Shown: positions 45,617 through 52,911, numbered from the stretch's first letter. The stretch is 64,000 nt of DNA from Bacteroidota bacterium (GCA_030698405.1 JAUYMU010000061.1:121840-185839); one strand, 5' to 3'. Notes: generated by a model from the sequence alone, not told the origin. Made by a program: numbers and translations.

Positions 45617-45880
45617 ATGAAATTTTTATTTGATGCTCTCAAAGAAGTGTATAAAAATGCAATCGTAGCTTTTTCTGATCAGGTTGATTTGATAATGTTT
45701 ATGGGTGCCGCCGTATTATCTTATTTTGATATAACAGGTACCCATTTTAAGGGTGCAATTGGTTTCTTTACCTTCTACCTGTTTTTTGTTTTTGTACGGA
45801 TGGCATATTTTAAACGGGTGATTGCTGAAACTAAGAAAAAGGCCAATTCTCAACCCTACGATAAAACTGTAATTTTTTAA
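45617..45880 (+). CDS. Small two-helix membrane protein
   Basis: An 87-residue protein with two hydrophobic segments (about 27-45 and 48-66) and a basic C-terminal tail. It is a second holin/antiholin candidate. It ends before a strong terminator. Confidence 0.5.
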   Translation: MKFLFDALKEVYKNAIVAFSDQVDLIMFMGAAVLSYFDITGTHFKGAIGFFTFYLFFVFVRMAYFKRVIAETKKKANSQPYDKTVIF

Positions 45881-45901
45881 CTGAAATATTGATTGAATTT
45901 T

Positions 45902-45931
45902 AAAGCCCGGCGTGAACTTCCGGGCTTTTTT
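45902..45931 (+). terminator. Terminator of the holin-like operon
   Basis: AAAGCCCGG (45902-45910) pairs with CCGGGCTTT (45920-45928), followed by TTTTTT. The same stem is used at 48340 and 52758. Confidence 0.85.
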
Positions 45932-45932
45932 A

Positions 45933-45940
45933 TATCTTCG
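45933..45940 (+). promoter_or_regulatory. Variant promoter box TATCTTCG
   Basis: TATCTTCG lies 41 bases before the lipoprotein ATG. The identical octamer lies at 52912-52919, before the capsid operon. Both could be phage-type variants of TAnnTTTG. Confidence 0.35.
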
Positions 45941-45981
45941 CTTATCAAAAAATCAATTATTTTTAAACAAAAACCCACAAA

Positions 45982-46428
45982 ATGAAAAATTTACTTATTG
46001 CATTAGTCCTGATTGTTACAGTTATTTCCGGTTGTAAAAAAGATGATCCGGTACCTGAACGTGACAAATTTTTAGGCCACTGGACAGGTACAGTAATTCA
46101 GGTTATTACCGCTAATGGTGATTTTCTGCAATCAAATACATTTGTTGGTACAGAAGATATTACAAATGGTAGTTTAAACGATCAAATTTTAATTAATGCA
46201 AATACATCTAACTTTTTAAATGCTGATATTATTGGTTCTATATACACTGTTTCAGAACAAAATTCATTTGCGCCTGTTTCTGATGGTTCAAAAATTGCGG
46301 TTGTTGTTTCAGGATCAGGCTCGTTATCTGATGGAAATACTGTATTAAAATCGTCATATACAATGAAGGGAAAGTATAACAATATAAATCTGGTATGGCA
46401 TATATCTAAAACCCTGAATAAAGACTAA
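45982..46428 (+). CDS. Prophage-encoded lipoprotein (moron candidate)
   Basis: A 148-residue lipoprotein: signal MKNLLIALVLIVTVISGC, lipobox with Cys18, then KKDDP as in exported Bacteroidota lipoproteins. The mature part is beta-rich (DKFLGHWTGTVIQVIT) and lipocalin-like by feel. It has its own promoter and terminator, so it is likely expressed in the lysogen, perhaps in surface exclusion. Confidence 0.65.
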   Translation: MKNLLIALVLIVTVISGCKKDDPVPERDKFLGHWTGTVIQVITANGDFLQSNTFVGTEDITNGSLNDQILINANTSNFLNADIIGSIYTVSEQNSFAPVSDGSKIAVVVSGSGSLSDGNTVLKSSYTMKGKYNNINLVWHISKTLNKD

Positions 46429-46439
46429 AAAATCAATAA

Positions 46440-46682
46440 ATGTCTGAATACTTCTATTTTAGATCAAATAAAAAGGATATAAACCGTTTAATAGATTACT
46501 TAAAAGCATTGGCCGAAAAGCCGGAAAGCGGTGTATTTGTTACTGATTTTGAAGATGAAGAAATTAAAGAGCTTCGAAAGAAAATAAGTAATGAGTTAAT
46601 GAAAGATTATCAAAAAAGGCAATTGCAAAACCCTGCAAATGCCGATGATATTATAGTATATCCAAAAGAAAACAAAAAATAA
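46440..46682 (+). CDS. Small prophage protein, unknown
   Basis: An 80-residue acidic helical protein (FRSNKKDINRLIDYLKALAEK) directly after the lipoprotein gene. No domain recognised. Confidence 0.5.
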   Translation: MSEYFYFRSNKKDINRLIDYLKALAEKPESGVFVTDFEDEEIKELRKKISNELMKDYQKRQLQNPANADDIIVYPKENKK

Positions 46683-46684
46683 TA

Positions 46685-46710
46685 AAAAACCCGCTACTCG
46701 GCGGGTTTTT
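46685..46710. terminator. Bidirectional terminator
   Basis: AAAAACCCGC (46685-46694) and GCGGGTTTTT (46701-46710) around TACTCG. It serves the lipoprotein operon and the convergent ribbon-helix-helix gene. Confidence 0.85.
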
Positions 46711-46732
46711 CTTTTTCTTTTCAGAATTTAAT

Positions 46733-46918
46733 TCAAATTCCTTTTAAAACCTCAATCTGCTTTCTAAGCTTAGCAATATATTCTTTCATTGCTACCTCAA
46801 TCGCTTCTTGCCTTACTGATTTCATGCCTGTTACTTCTCTAAACTCATTAAGAGTTTTATCAAAATCAGCTATTACATCTGAATCAATTTTGAAACTAAT
46901 CTGTTGTTTTTCTCCCAT
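46733..46918 (-). CDS. Ribbon-helix-helix repressor 1 (Arc/CopG-like)
   Basis: A 61-residue protein. The N-terminal strand QISFKIDSDVIADFDKTL and helices NEFREVTGMKSVRQEAIEVAMKEYI form a ribbon-helix-helix. It is divergent from the BRO-N antirepressor gene, sharing the 46919-47054 region. The layout copies the Arc/Mnt-antirepressor module of phage P22. I infer it represses the antirepressor. Confidence 0.75.
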   Translation of the reverse strand: MGEKQQISFKIDSDVIADFDKTLNEFREVTGMKSVRQEAIEVAMKEYIAKLRKQIEVLKGI

Positions 46919-46937
46919 TTTTATAATTTTTATAATA

Positions 46938-46972
46938 CAAATTTATATATAAATATTAAGACCGTAAAACAA
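46938..46972 (-). promoter_or_regulatory. Promoter of ribbon-helix-helix gene 1
   Basis: On the minus strand TAAATTTG (46945-46938) with a TTG at 46972-46970, 24 bases apart. It lies back to back with the antirepressor promoter. Confidence 0.45.
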
Positions 46973-46995
46973 ATATTAAAAAAGATTAAGAAAGA

Positions 46996-47028
46996 TTTGG
47001 AAATATAAAGAAATATGATTTATATTTG
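46996..47028 (+). promoter_or_regulatory. Promoter of the BRO-N antirepressor
   Basis: TTTG (46996-46999) and TATATTTG (47021-47028) with 21 bases between. The GTG at 47028 overlaps this box, which rules it out as start and supports the ATG at 47055. Confidence 0.7.
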
Positions 47029-47054
47029 TGGCATACAATTTAAATCATTTCGAA

Positions 47055-47618
47055 ATGGAAAAATTATTTCAGTACAATGAAAGTAAAGTGAGAACCGAAA
47101 TTGACGAAAACGATGATTTTTGGTTTGCCGGTATTGATGTTTGCAATATTCTTGAATATGCGAACTCAACTCAAGTAATTGAAAAATTAGATGAAGATGA
47201 ACGTAAGCTGGACTATCTCACAGATAGTTCAGGTCAGAGAAGAAAGACCTGGACTATAAACGAATCTGGTTTGTATTCTTTGATGCTAAGTAGCGAGAAA
47301 CCAGAGGCTAAAAGCTTCAAACGGTGGATTACACACGATGTTCTTCCAGCTCTCCGAAAAGCTGGAATATATAGCACTGATGTACTGAACCGCAAAAACG
47401 CTATGATTCAGGAACTTGTAAAAAACATTGAAGGCAAAAATACTGCCATAACTAACAGTAAGACAACAACTAAGAGGCTGGAAAAGGAGCGTAACACAAT
47501 GCAGATTGAATTTATTCAATTATTGAAGTCTAATCCAGATCAAACAACTGTTTATCCGGATGAAATTTGGGATGGAATTAAAAAGGAAATTAACAAACAA
47601 ATTAAAGAGGAGGAGTAA
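47055..47618 (+). CDS. BRO-N domain antirepressor
   Basis: A 187-residue protein from ATG 47055. The BRO-N domain (about residues 8-105) reads FWFAGIDVCNILEYANSTQVIEKL, TWTINESGLYSLMLSSEKPEAKSFKRW and THDVLPALRKAGIY. A coiled-coil C-terminus follows. BRO/Ant proteins release phage repressors. An upstream in-frame GTG (47028) lies inside the promoter and is not used. Confidence 0.9.
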   Translation: MEKLFQYNESKVRTEIDENDDFWFAGIDVCNILEYANSTQVIEKLDEDERKLDYLTDSSGQRRKTWTINESGLYSLMLSSEKPEAKSFKRWITHDVLPALRKAGIYSTDVLNRKNAMIQELVKNIEGKNTAITNSKTTTKRLEKERNTMQIEFIQLLKSNPDQTTVYPDEIWDGIKKEINKQIKEEE

Positions 47619-47620
47619 AA

Positions 47621-47818
47621 ATGAAAACTTGTAAAACATGTGGTTTTTTTATCAGATATGAGAATACTGCCGTCGGAGATTGCGCAATGTTTGGAGATAA
47701 AAATTCAATTGCAAATAACAGTGCCGTTTTCGATCAAGTTCAGGAAAACGGAATTCCGATGTGTGATGTAGGCGAAAACTTTGGATGCATTCACTGGACA
47801 GCCGACACTTCAGAGTAA
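47621..47818 (+). CDS. Small Cys-rich protein
   Basis: A 65-residue protein with five cysteines: C3 and C6 (KTCKTCGFF), C20, C47 and C54-like positions, which may bind zinc. It lies between the antirepressor and the conserved hairpin. The second cassette has no such gene. Confidence 0.6.
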   Translation: MKTCKTCGFFIRYENTAVGDCAMFGDKNSIANNSAVFDQVQENGIPMCDVGENFGCIHWTADTSE

Positions 47819-47825
47819 AAACAAC

Positions 47826-47868
47826 AATTCCCCGGTTCTCAGGTGTTAGTATCACCCGCCGGGGAATT
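47826..47868 (+). ncRNA. Conserved two-part hairpin, copy 1
   Basis: Outer arms AATTCCCCGG (47826-47835) and CCGGGGAATT (47859-47868). Inside, GGTG...CACC forms a second stem. It is repeated at 52230-52271 with base changes that keep pairing. It lies 41 bases before the helicase-C-like gene. No T-run follows, so it is not a simple terminator; a leader RNA or protein site is likely. Confidence 0.6.
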
Positions 47869-47908
47869 CATTTTAAAAGTATGGAAAATTTTAAAACACT
47901 TCAAAAGT

Positions 47909-48337
47909 ATGGAAAATATTAATAAACTGACCAATACCATAGGCGGTAACTTTGTAGCCTGGGCAGATGCTAATTTTAAAGCCGAAAAAAGAAGGTTATT
48001 TGATGATTTTCTTGAACAGTATCCCGATGATCGTAAGTATTGTAATTTTAACCGCTTTAACGAAAATATTGAAGCGTACCTTTTGTACAAATACAATATT
48101 CAAAAAAATGAACAACCCGACAAAACGATAGAATCAAGTGCAATAACCATAACCCAGCAAGCCAATGATAGAATTGAATGTCTTCAGGAAGATAATTCGC
48201 AGGGTTTTAAAGATCAGAAAGAAACATTGTCGCTACTATTGATTGAAGTGGTTCAGCAAAACGTTGGAGACGATAAATGGACACAATTTGCAAAGGCTTT
48301 GGCTGATCAAATAGACTTTATTAATCTTTTACAATAA
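47909..48337 (+). CDS. Stand-alone helicase C-terminal-domain protein, copy 1
   Basis: A 142-residue protein. Residues 10-60 (GGNFVAWADANFKAE, RRLFDDFLEQYPDDRKYCN, RFNENIEAYLLYKYN) match the C-terminal domain of the SF3 helicase at 40838-42457. The remainder is specific to this family and its paralogue at 52302. The start MENINKLTNTIGG is fixed by that paralogue, which has the same length. I infer a role in replication control. Confidence 0.75.
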   Translation: MENINKLTNTIGGNFVAWADANFKAEKRRLFDDFLEQYPDDRKYCNFNRFNENIEAYLLYKYNIQKNEQPDKTIESSAITITQQANDRIECLQEDNSQGFKDQKETLSLLLIEVVQQNVGDDKWTQFAKALADQIDFINLLQ

Positions 48338-48339
48338 AC

Positions 48340-48365
48340 AAAGCCCGGAACTATCCGGGCTTTTT
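48340..48365 (+). terminator. Terminator of cassette 1
   Basis: AAAGCCCGG and CCGGGCTTT around AACTAT, then a T-run. Nearly identical to 52758-52787. Confidence 0.9.
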
Positions 48366-48479
48366 GTTTTCCTTATTTTTCCCTGTTTTCGCCCATTTTC
48401 GCCCATTGTTTTACATTGCACAAACAAACGTTTGCAAGTGTATATACATTTAGAAAACAAATGTAAAAACACTGTAAAC

Positions 48480-49124
48480 ATGAAAATTCCAATTGAAAGC
48501 CAGCAATTTGCCGCACGTTTAACCAGCGAAGATTTAACCCTCATTAATGAAATTCTTCCCGAACTTTTACCCGACCGCGATTTAACAGATTCGACCATTA
48601 CAGGCCGTGAAATTTTAATGGCTATGGCCGAAACTGCCAGTTTGAAACTTCGCAAACAGAACCAGGCGCGCCCGGAAGATTCCGAAAAAATTAACCAGTT
48701 TATTGCCGAAAATAACCGTCTGTCAGAAGAAACGGTTACACTTACCCGGAAGCTAAAAGAAGAAAACGAGGAATTAGCCGTAAACATTCAGTTGATTGAT
48801 CAACTTACCCAATTGGTTGCTGAAACCCGTACTGAATTAACCGAACTTCAGCAAGAGACTGAACAGATAAAAGAAAAAGCCAGCAAGCTTGAAAAGTATG
48901 TACCTGTTACCAACGAAATGCGAATTGTGTTGGAGCCGTTAACCTCTAAGGTATTGGTTTTATATGCCGAAAAAATACGGCTCAAAAACCGTTCAGAAAT
49001 ACAACCGGGCGACATACTTACAAGCCTGTTCATCCGCTACATTACCAAGCGCGAAACAGAATTTCCCGGCTTCCCTTTTTTAATCAGCAAACAGGAAATT
49101 GCAAACCTTGCAAATGAGCAATAA
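48480..49124 (+). CDS. Coiled-coil protein at the head of the virion operon
   Basis: A 214-residue protein from ATG 48480; an upstream in-frame extension to 48432 lacks coding character. It has a helical N-terminus (residues 15-60), a long coiled coil (70-150: LTRKLKEENEELA, VAETRTELTELQQ) and a compact C-terminal end. It could be a scaffold or assembly factor. It overlaps the next gene. Confidence 0.6.
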   Translation: MKIPIESQQFAARLTSEDLTLINEILPELLPDRDLTDSTITGREILMAMAETASLKLRKQNQARPEDSEKINQFIAENNRLSEETVTLTRKLKEENEELAVNIQLIDQLTQLVAETRTELTELQQETEQIKEKASKLEKYVPVTNEMRIVLEPLTSKVLVLYAEKIRLKNRSEIQPGDILTSLFIRYITKRETEFPGFPFLISKQEIANLANEQ

Positions 49125-49419
49125 AATTTTAAACAATCCACTGGTTAAAAATCTGGTTAAATCTTATTTGCCTGATATGATCGGTAGCCTGGGCGAAGGT
49201 GAAAAAGCATTGATTGAATACATTGAATTATTGCCGCTACTGGAAGGAGAAACCCACGCCGTACTTTTTACCGAAATAGAAACCGACACGGACACAGGCC
49301 ACAAAACACTTTACCTGGTTGTTGGCGCTTTCAGTGGGCGTACCTTCTCCCGGCTTATAGAAGCCAAACCAGCGCGCGAATTTTTAAAAACAATGATCGA
49401 AACCTTTTTTAAAAAATAA
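49114..49419 (+). CDS. Small virion-operon protein
   Basis: A 101-residue protein from ATG 49114 (MSNKILNNPLVKNLVKSYLPDMIGSLGEGEKAL). No domain recognised. It overlaps the coiled-coil gene by 11 bases. Confidence 0.6.
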   Translation: MSNKILNNPLVKNLVKSYLPDMIGSLGEGEKALIEYIELLPLLEGETHAVLFTEIETDTDTGHKTLYLVVGAFSGRTFSRLIEAKPAREFLKTMIETFFKK

Positions 49420-49422
49420 TCA

Positions 49423-50007
49423 ATGGGAATGCTCCAAAGTACAGAACTTAAAAACTCATCCGCCGAATTTATACCGGCTGGCGACGATTTTTTAAGCGAT
49501 TATATCAGCGAAATCAACCAGCCAAAACAGGCACAATCTGCGCCGGAAATTCCAGACGATTCAGAGTTTACCGATCTGGAACAAATGATACCCGAAAGCG
49601 AACCAAGCCAGTACGCTCATAAGCGCGGCCAGAGAACGGCTAAATTTGCAGTTGGTACCCTTGATAAAATTATTGCCTCAATGGTGGCCGTTTATGCCCA
49701 CAGTGATAAGGTGGAAGATTTTCAGGCAGACGACGACGATTTAGACGATATGGCCGAACAGTGGGGCGTTTACTTTACTGAAAGTAATTTAGACCTTCCC
49801 CCATGGGTGTTCGCGCTGATTACAACTGGTTTTGTAATGATGAAGAAATTCAAAACCGCCGGGCCGTTACGAATTGCAAACATGGAACGGGCAAAGAACA
49901 GGAAAGAAATTGCAGGGCTTAAAAATCAGGTTGAATTACTCACCGAAGAAAAAAAGCTTTTGGAACTACGAAAACAGGTTGAAGAAATGAAACCGCAAAC
50001 CGTTTAA
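49423..50007 (+). CDS. Membrane-associated acidic protein
   Basis: A 194-residue protein with a disordered acidic N-terminus, a hydrophobic stretch near 125-145 (LPPWVFALITTGFVMMKKF) and a C-terminal coiled coil (NQVELLTEEKKLLELRKQ). It may sit in the virion membrane or assist assembly. Confidence 0.6.
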   Translation: MGMLQSTELKNSSAEFIPAGDDFLSDYISEINQPKQAQSAPEIPDDSEFTDLEQMIPESEPSQYAHKRGQRTAKFAVGTLDKIIASMVAVYAHSDKVEDFQADDDDLDDMAEQWGVYFTESNLDLPPWVFALITTGFVMMKKFKTAGPLRIANMERAKNRKEIAGLKNQVELLTEEKKLLELRKQVEEMKPQTV

Positions 50008-50009
50008 TC

Positions 50010-50123
50010 ATGACAACATACGGATGGATTATTGTTGGTGTTATTTGGCTGGTTGCCATTGTTTTAATATTTATTTTCAATTATGGCGCGCACTCAAAAA
50101 AAAATAGTAAACAGTCGCAGTAA
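50010..50123 (+). CDS. 37-residue single-helix membrane protein
   Basis: MTTYGWIIVGVIWLVAIVL starts the protein; one helix is followed by a polar tail. It starts three bases after the previous stop, in operon style. Tiny membrane proteins of this type are typical of viruses with an internal membrane. Confidence 0.6.
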   Translation: MTTYGWIIVGVIWLVAIVLIFIFNYGAHSKKNSKQSQ

Positions 50124-50163
50124 TCAGTCACAATTAAACCCATTGCCGCCGATACTTGCAAAA

Positions 50164-50195
50164 CTTGAAACCTGAAACTTTGAACTTGAAACTTA
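50164..50195 (+). repeat. ACTTGAAAC dispersed repeat
   Basis: Tandem ACTTGAAAC-like units lie directly before the packaging ATPase. Related to 10040-10062 in the host part; possibly a mobile repeat. Confidence 0.5.
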
Positions 50196-50199
50196 TTTT

Positions 50200-50781
50200 A
50201 TGGAACGCGAAACAAAACAAACCATTGTTTTAGGCTATAACGGAACCGGAAAAAGTACACTGGTCCGCAAAATCATGGAAGCGCACACTTCTAAGCCAGA
50301 CCGCCGGGCTTTAATCATTACTCCTGATGCTTCAGAATGGCAAGACATTGAAGAAACCGCGCTTTTGTTGCCTTCAGATTTTCAGTTTACCGGTGCGCGC
50401 CGCTTTATCTGGTCATTTATCCGTAAAGAAGATTTGGCCGCAATGGAACGGCTAAGAAAGTGGTATTTTGATGGTATGCTGATTTTCGACGATTGCCGTT
50501 CGTACCTTCAGGCCAATACAAACGACTGGTTGAAATATTTGTACATACGCCGCCGCCAGAAAATGATTGATTTAATGCTGGTAACTCATGGTTTTACCGA
50601 TGTACCGCCACAGGCTTTTACAAACTGTTCCGATTTATTTCTATTTAAAACAGTTGACAACATCGACCGCCGTAAAAATGAACTCATAAATTTTGATGAA
50701 ATACTAAAAGCACAGGCGCGGGTAAATAAAAAAGCCGAAGAAAATAAACATTATTACGAGCGTATAATCTTTAAACCCTGA
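50200..50781 (+). CDS. Packaging-type P-loop ATPase (FtsK/HerA/A32-like)
   Basis: A 193-residue ATPase. Walker A GYNGTGKST at residues 12-20, Walker B GMLIFDDC near 92-99, and the sensor-like LMLVTHGFTDVPP near 127. It lacks helicase and portal-docking parts of a terminase and has no transmembrane helix, unlike inovirus Zot. Small HerA/A32-like ATPases package DNA in tailless viruses, which fits the context. Confidence 0.72.
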   Translation: MERETKQTIVLGYNGTGKSTLVRKIMEAHTSKPDRRALIITPDASEWQDIEETALLLPSDFQFTGARRFIWSFIRKEDLAAMERLRKWYFDGMLIFDDCRSYLQANTNDWLKYLYIRRRQKMIDLMLVTHGFTDVPPQAFTNCSDLFLFKTVDNIDRRKNELINFDEILKAQARVNKKAEENKHYYERIIFKP

Positions 50782-50783
50782 CC

Positions 50784-51077
50784 ATGTACCTAAAAACAAT
50801 TGATCTGAACGGAAATTACAAGTATTTTGATCGTTACGGTTACGAAATAAGGATAATTCGGGAAACTGGCAGACACCAGGGCAAAATTCCTGATTATGCT
50901 TTTGGTTTTTTGTCGCCAAAGATCGAGGCAAAAAGGGGTTTTAATGATAAAGACTCGCAATTGCACGTCTCTACAACGCGCGGGCAACGTAAAGACACGA
51001 TTAATCACGTCTCTACATGGTGGCAACGGTTAAAAAATTGGTTTAACTCACTTTTCAGCAATGGAAACAGAAACTAA
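50784..51077 (+). CDS. Small protein with embedded REP-like repeat
   Basis: A 97-residue protein. The N-terminal half (DLNGNYKYFDRYGYEIRII) is ordinary; the region LHVSTTRGQRKDTINHVSTWW is encoded by a REP-like palindrome (50964-51016). The C-terminal tail is basic and aromatic. It overlaps the next gene by 17 bases. No function recognised. Confidence 0.55.
   Translation: MYLKTIDLNGNYKYFDRYGYEIRIIRETGRHQGKIPDYAFGFLSPKIEAKRGFNDKDSQLHVSTTRGQRKDTINHVSTWWQRLKNWFNSLFSNGNRN
50964..51016. repeat. REP-like palindrome within a gene
   Basis: CACGTCTCTACA occurs twice (50964 and 51007). The second is half of an inverted repeat GTAAAGAC...GTCTCTAC around ACGATTAATCAC. A similar element lies at 61073-61100. 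Confidence 0.65.
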
Positions 51078-51261
51078 GACGATGGGAATGTTAAAATCTG
51101 AATATTCGCGCCGGGTAGGTATCCCGGTTTCAACAATGCGCAATTACATGAATAAACTTTACTATGCCGAACTGAAAGAAATGGATTACAACCGTTGCCA
51201 AAATTACCTTACTCCTAAACAGGTAGATTTTTTAAACCGAAAGCTGGTAATTACTGATTGA
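51061..51261 (+). CDS. Small helix-turn-helix protein
   Basis: A 66-residue protein with a MerR-like or short HTH pattern (SEYSRRVGIPVSTMRNYMNKLYYAEL). It ends the operon with the packaging ATPase, before a terminator. Confidence 0.6.
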   Translation: METETKTMGMLKSEYSRRVGIPVSTMRNYMNKLYYAELKEMDYNRCQNYLTPKQVDFLNRKLVITD

Positions 51262-51291
51262 CTTCTTGTTTTATTTTTCCAATATGTTACC

Positions 51292-51325
51292 AAACCCTGT
51301 CCGGCCTCTCCCGGATGGGGTTTTT
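51292..51325 (+). terminator. Terminator of the ATPase operon
   Basis: AACCCTGTCCGG pairs with CCGGATGGGGTT around CCTCTC, followed by TTTTAG. Confidence 0.8.
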
Positions 51326-51342
51326 AGTTCAAAAAAAAACCG

Positions 51343-51498
51343 CTATTCTGCGGTTTTTTCTTTTTCTTCCTGTTCATTCATGTGTTTTTGTAGAATCATT
51401 TCAATATAGTTATTGACTGATCTAAAATCTCCCTTTGCCTCCTTTTTAAGAAAGTCTAAAAGCTCTGAATCCAAACGTAATGATATATTTTCTTTCAT
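51343..51498 (-). CDS. Ribbon-helix-helix repressor 2 (Arc/CopG-like)
   Basis: A 51-residue protein read from ATG 51498 to TAG 51345-51343. It starts MKENISLRLDSELLDFLKKE, a beta strand and first helix, followed by GDFRSVNNYIEMILQKHM, the second RHH helix. It is shorter than copy 1 but has the same place: minus strand, divergent from an antirepressor. Its stop region shares the hairpin used as a convergent terminator. Confidence 0.75.
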   Translation of the reverse strand: MKENISLRLDSELLDFLKKEAKGDFRSVNNYIEMILQKHMNEQEEKEKTAE

Positions 51499-51516
51499 AG
51501 TAAAAGTATTTGATTG

Positions 51517-51524
51517 CAAAGATA
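51517..51524 (-). promoter_or_regulatory. -7 box of ribbon-helix-helix gene 2
   Basis: The minus strand reads TATCTTTG. The opposite antirepressor box at 51581-51588 is the same octamer, so the pair is symmetrical. Confidence 0.45.
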
Positions 51525-51580
51525 TGCAAAATATTTAAAAAATAATATTATTTTGTGATACATTGCATTGATATATAATA

Positions 51581-51588
51581 TATCTTTG
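51581..51588 (+). promoter_or_regulatory. -7 box of antirepressor 2
   Basis: TATCTTTG, 22 bases before ATG 51610. The -33 element is poor, fitting a regulated promoter. The TTG at 51568 lies upstream of it and is rejected as start. Confidence 0.55.
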
Positions 51589-51609
51589 TCACAAATAAAT
51601 TTATCTACT

Positions 51610-52212
51610 ATGAAATACGAAATGGTACAATTAAGAAAGGGAGTTTTTGAACTCGACTTCGTAAAGAAGGAAGATGGTAATAATTACACGTGTGCAACCA
51701 GCCTTGCAAATAAGCTTGGAATGAGCTTTAAAAATGTGAACAGAATAATTAATGGGAATAAAATTCTCAAAGATGCATCCTCAAAATTGAGGATGCATGA
51801 CACAAAAAACCGTAATCAAAGTATGGTTTTTATCCATTCTGATCACTTTTTATACTTCATGAGTAAGATAGAAGGGCTAAAAGGTGCAGAAATGGCACCA
51901 GATTTTGTGCAAAATCTCATTGTTATGTATCCTTTATTCTTAAAAGAATTACAACGTAGGGCACAATTCCTGTTCTACCGCATGGAAAAGAACCATATTG
52001 ATCAAACACGAATCAATAAAATGGAGAGGATTCGCAATTCTTTCACAACAGAAATTAGCCGATTAAAGAAAGAAATCAGCTTACGGAACATTGAAGATGT
52101 TATTTACGACCAATATGCAGATGGAAGCGTACAGCCAACGCTCGAACTCGAAGATCACTTCTACCGAAATATTGTTGAAGTTGAATTTGAAATTGTAAAT
52201 GAATTTGATTAG
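51610..52212 (+). CDS. Antirepressor-like protein of cassette 2
   Basis: A 200-residue protein from ATG 51610. The N-terminal domain (CATSLANKLGMSFKNVNRII) and MVFIHSDHFLYFMSKIEGLKG recall phage antirepressor/Ant proteins, followed by a coiled-coil C-terminal half. It has the place of the BRO-N gene in cassette 1 but is not closely alike. It holds a 12-base-arm palindrome (51773-51798) in the coding region and ends with two TAG codons in a row. Confidence 0.65.
   Translation: MKYEMVQLRKGVFELDFVKKEDGNNYTCATSLANKLGMSFKNVNRIINGNKILKDASSKLRMHDTKNRNQSMVFIHSDHFLYFMSKIEGLKGAEMAPDFVQNLIVMYPLFLKELQRRAQFLFYRMEKNHIDQTRINKMERIRNSFTTEISRLKKEISLRNIEDVIYDQYADGSVQPTLELEDHFYRNIVEVEFEIVNEFD
51773..51798. repeat. 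Intragenic palindrome in the antirepressor
   Basis: Arms ATGCATCCTCAA (51773-51784) and TTGAGGATGCAT (51787-51798) with two bases between. Translated as DASSKLRMH in the protein. Could be an internal operator or a mRNA hairpin. Confidence 0.75.
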
Positions 52213-52229
52213 TAGATAAATCAAACAAC

Positions 52230-52271
52230 AATTCCCCGGTGCTCAGGTGCTCTAACATCTGCCGGGGAATT
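52230..52271 (+). ncRNA. Conserved two-part hairpin, copy 2
   Basis: Outer arms AATTCCCCGG (52230-52239) and CCGGGGAATT (52262-52271). Inner stem CAGGTG/CATCTG pairs with one G-T wobble where copy 1 has a different base pair. Location relative to the downstream ATG matches copy 1. Confidence 0.6.
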
Positions 52272-52301
52272 TATTAAAACTAAAATTAACACTTCAAAAA
52301 T

Positions 52302-52730
52302 ATGGAAAATATTAATAAGTTGACCAATACCATCGGCGGTAACTTCGTAGCCTGGGCAGATGCCAATTTTAAAGCCGAAAAAAGACGGTTATTCGATGAT
52401 TTTCTTAACCAATATCCCGACGATCGTAAATACTGTAATTCACATCGTTTTAACAAAAATATCAGGGCATATCTTCAGTATAAATACGATATTTCAAAAA
52501 CAGAACAATCATCCGAAAACACCGAAGTAACCGATATCTCTTTAAGTGATGCAGCACTCAACACAATAGAATGTCTCCGGGAAGATAATTCACAGGGCTT
52601 TAAAAATTTGAAAGAAACTTTGTCGCTCCTACTGGTTGAAATTGTCCAACAAAATGTTGGTGACGACAATTGGACGCAATTTGCAAAGGCCTTGGCCGAC
52701 CAAATAGATTTTATCAATAGCTTACAGTAA
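52302..52730 (+). CDS. Stand-alone helicase C-terminal-domain protein, copy 2
   Basis: A 142-residue paralogue of the gene at 47909, most similar over residues 1-60 (MENINKLTNTIGGNFVAWAD) and 95-142 (ECLREDNSQGF, QQNVGDDNWTQFAKALADQIDF), variable between. It shares the R-x-LFD-F, RKYCN and RF-N motifs of the helicase C-terminal domain. Exact length conservation and similar flanks show a whole-cassette duplication. Confidence 0.75.
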   Translation: MENINKLTNTIGGNFVAWADANFKAEKRRLFDDFLNQYPDDRKYCNSHRFNKNIRAYLQYKYDISKTEQSSENTEVTDISLSDAALNTIECLREDNSQGFKNLKETLSLLLVEIVQQNVGDDNWTQFAKALADQIDFINSLQ

Positions 52731-52757
52731 AAACAAAAGCATTTTACAGTAAAACCA

Positions 52758-52787
52758 AAAGCCCGGAACTCTCCGGGCTTTTTTTGC
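52758..52787 (+). terminator. Terminator of cassette 2
   Basis: AAAGCCCGG and CCGGGCTTT around AACTCT, then TTTTTTT. Homologous to the terminator at 48340-48365. Confidence 0.9.
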
Positions 52788-52911
52788 ACTATTTCAGCCC
52801 AAAAAACACTCCTTTTTCAAACTATTTTTAAAAATAGGCTTCATTTTAATTAATCTGATTGATTAAAATAACTTACCTAAAGTATTCGCTAAGTGCTATT
52901 TACAGCCGTTC

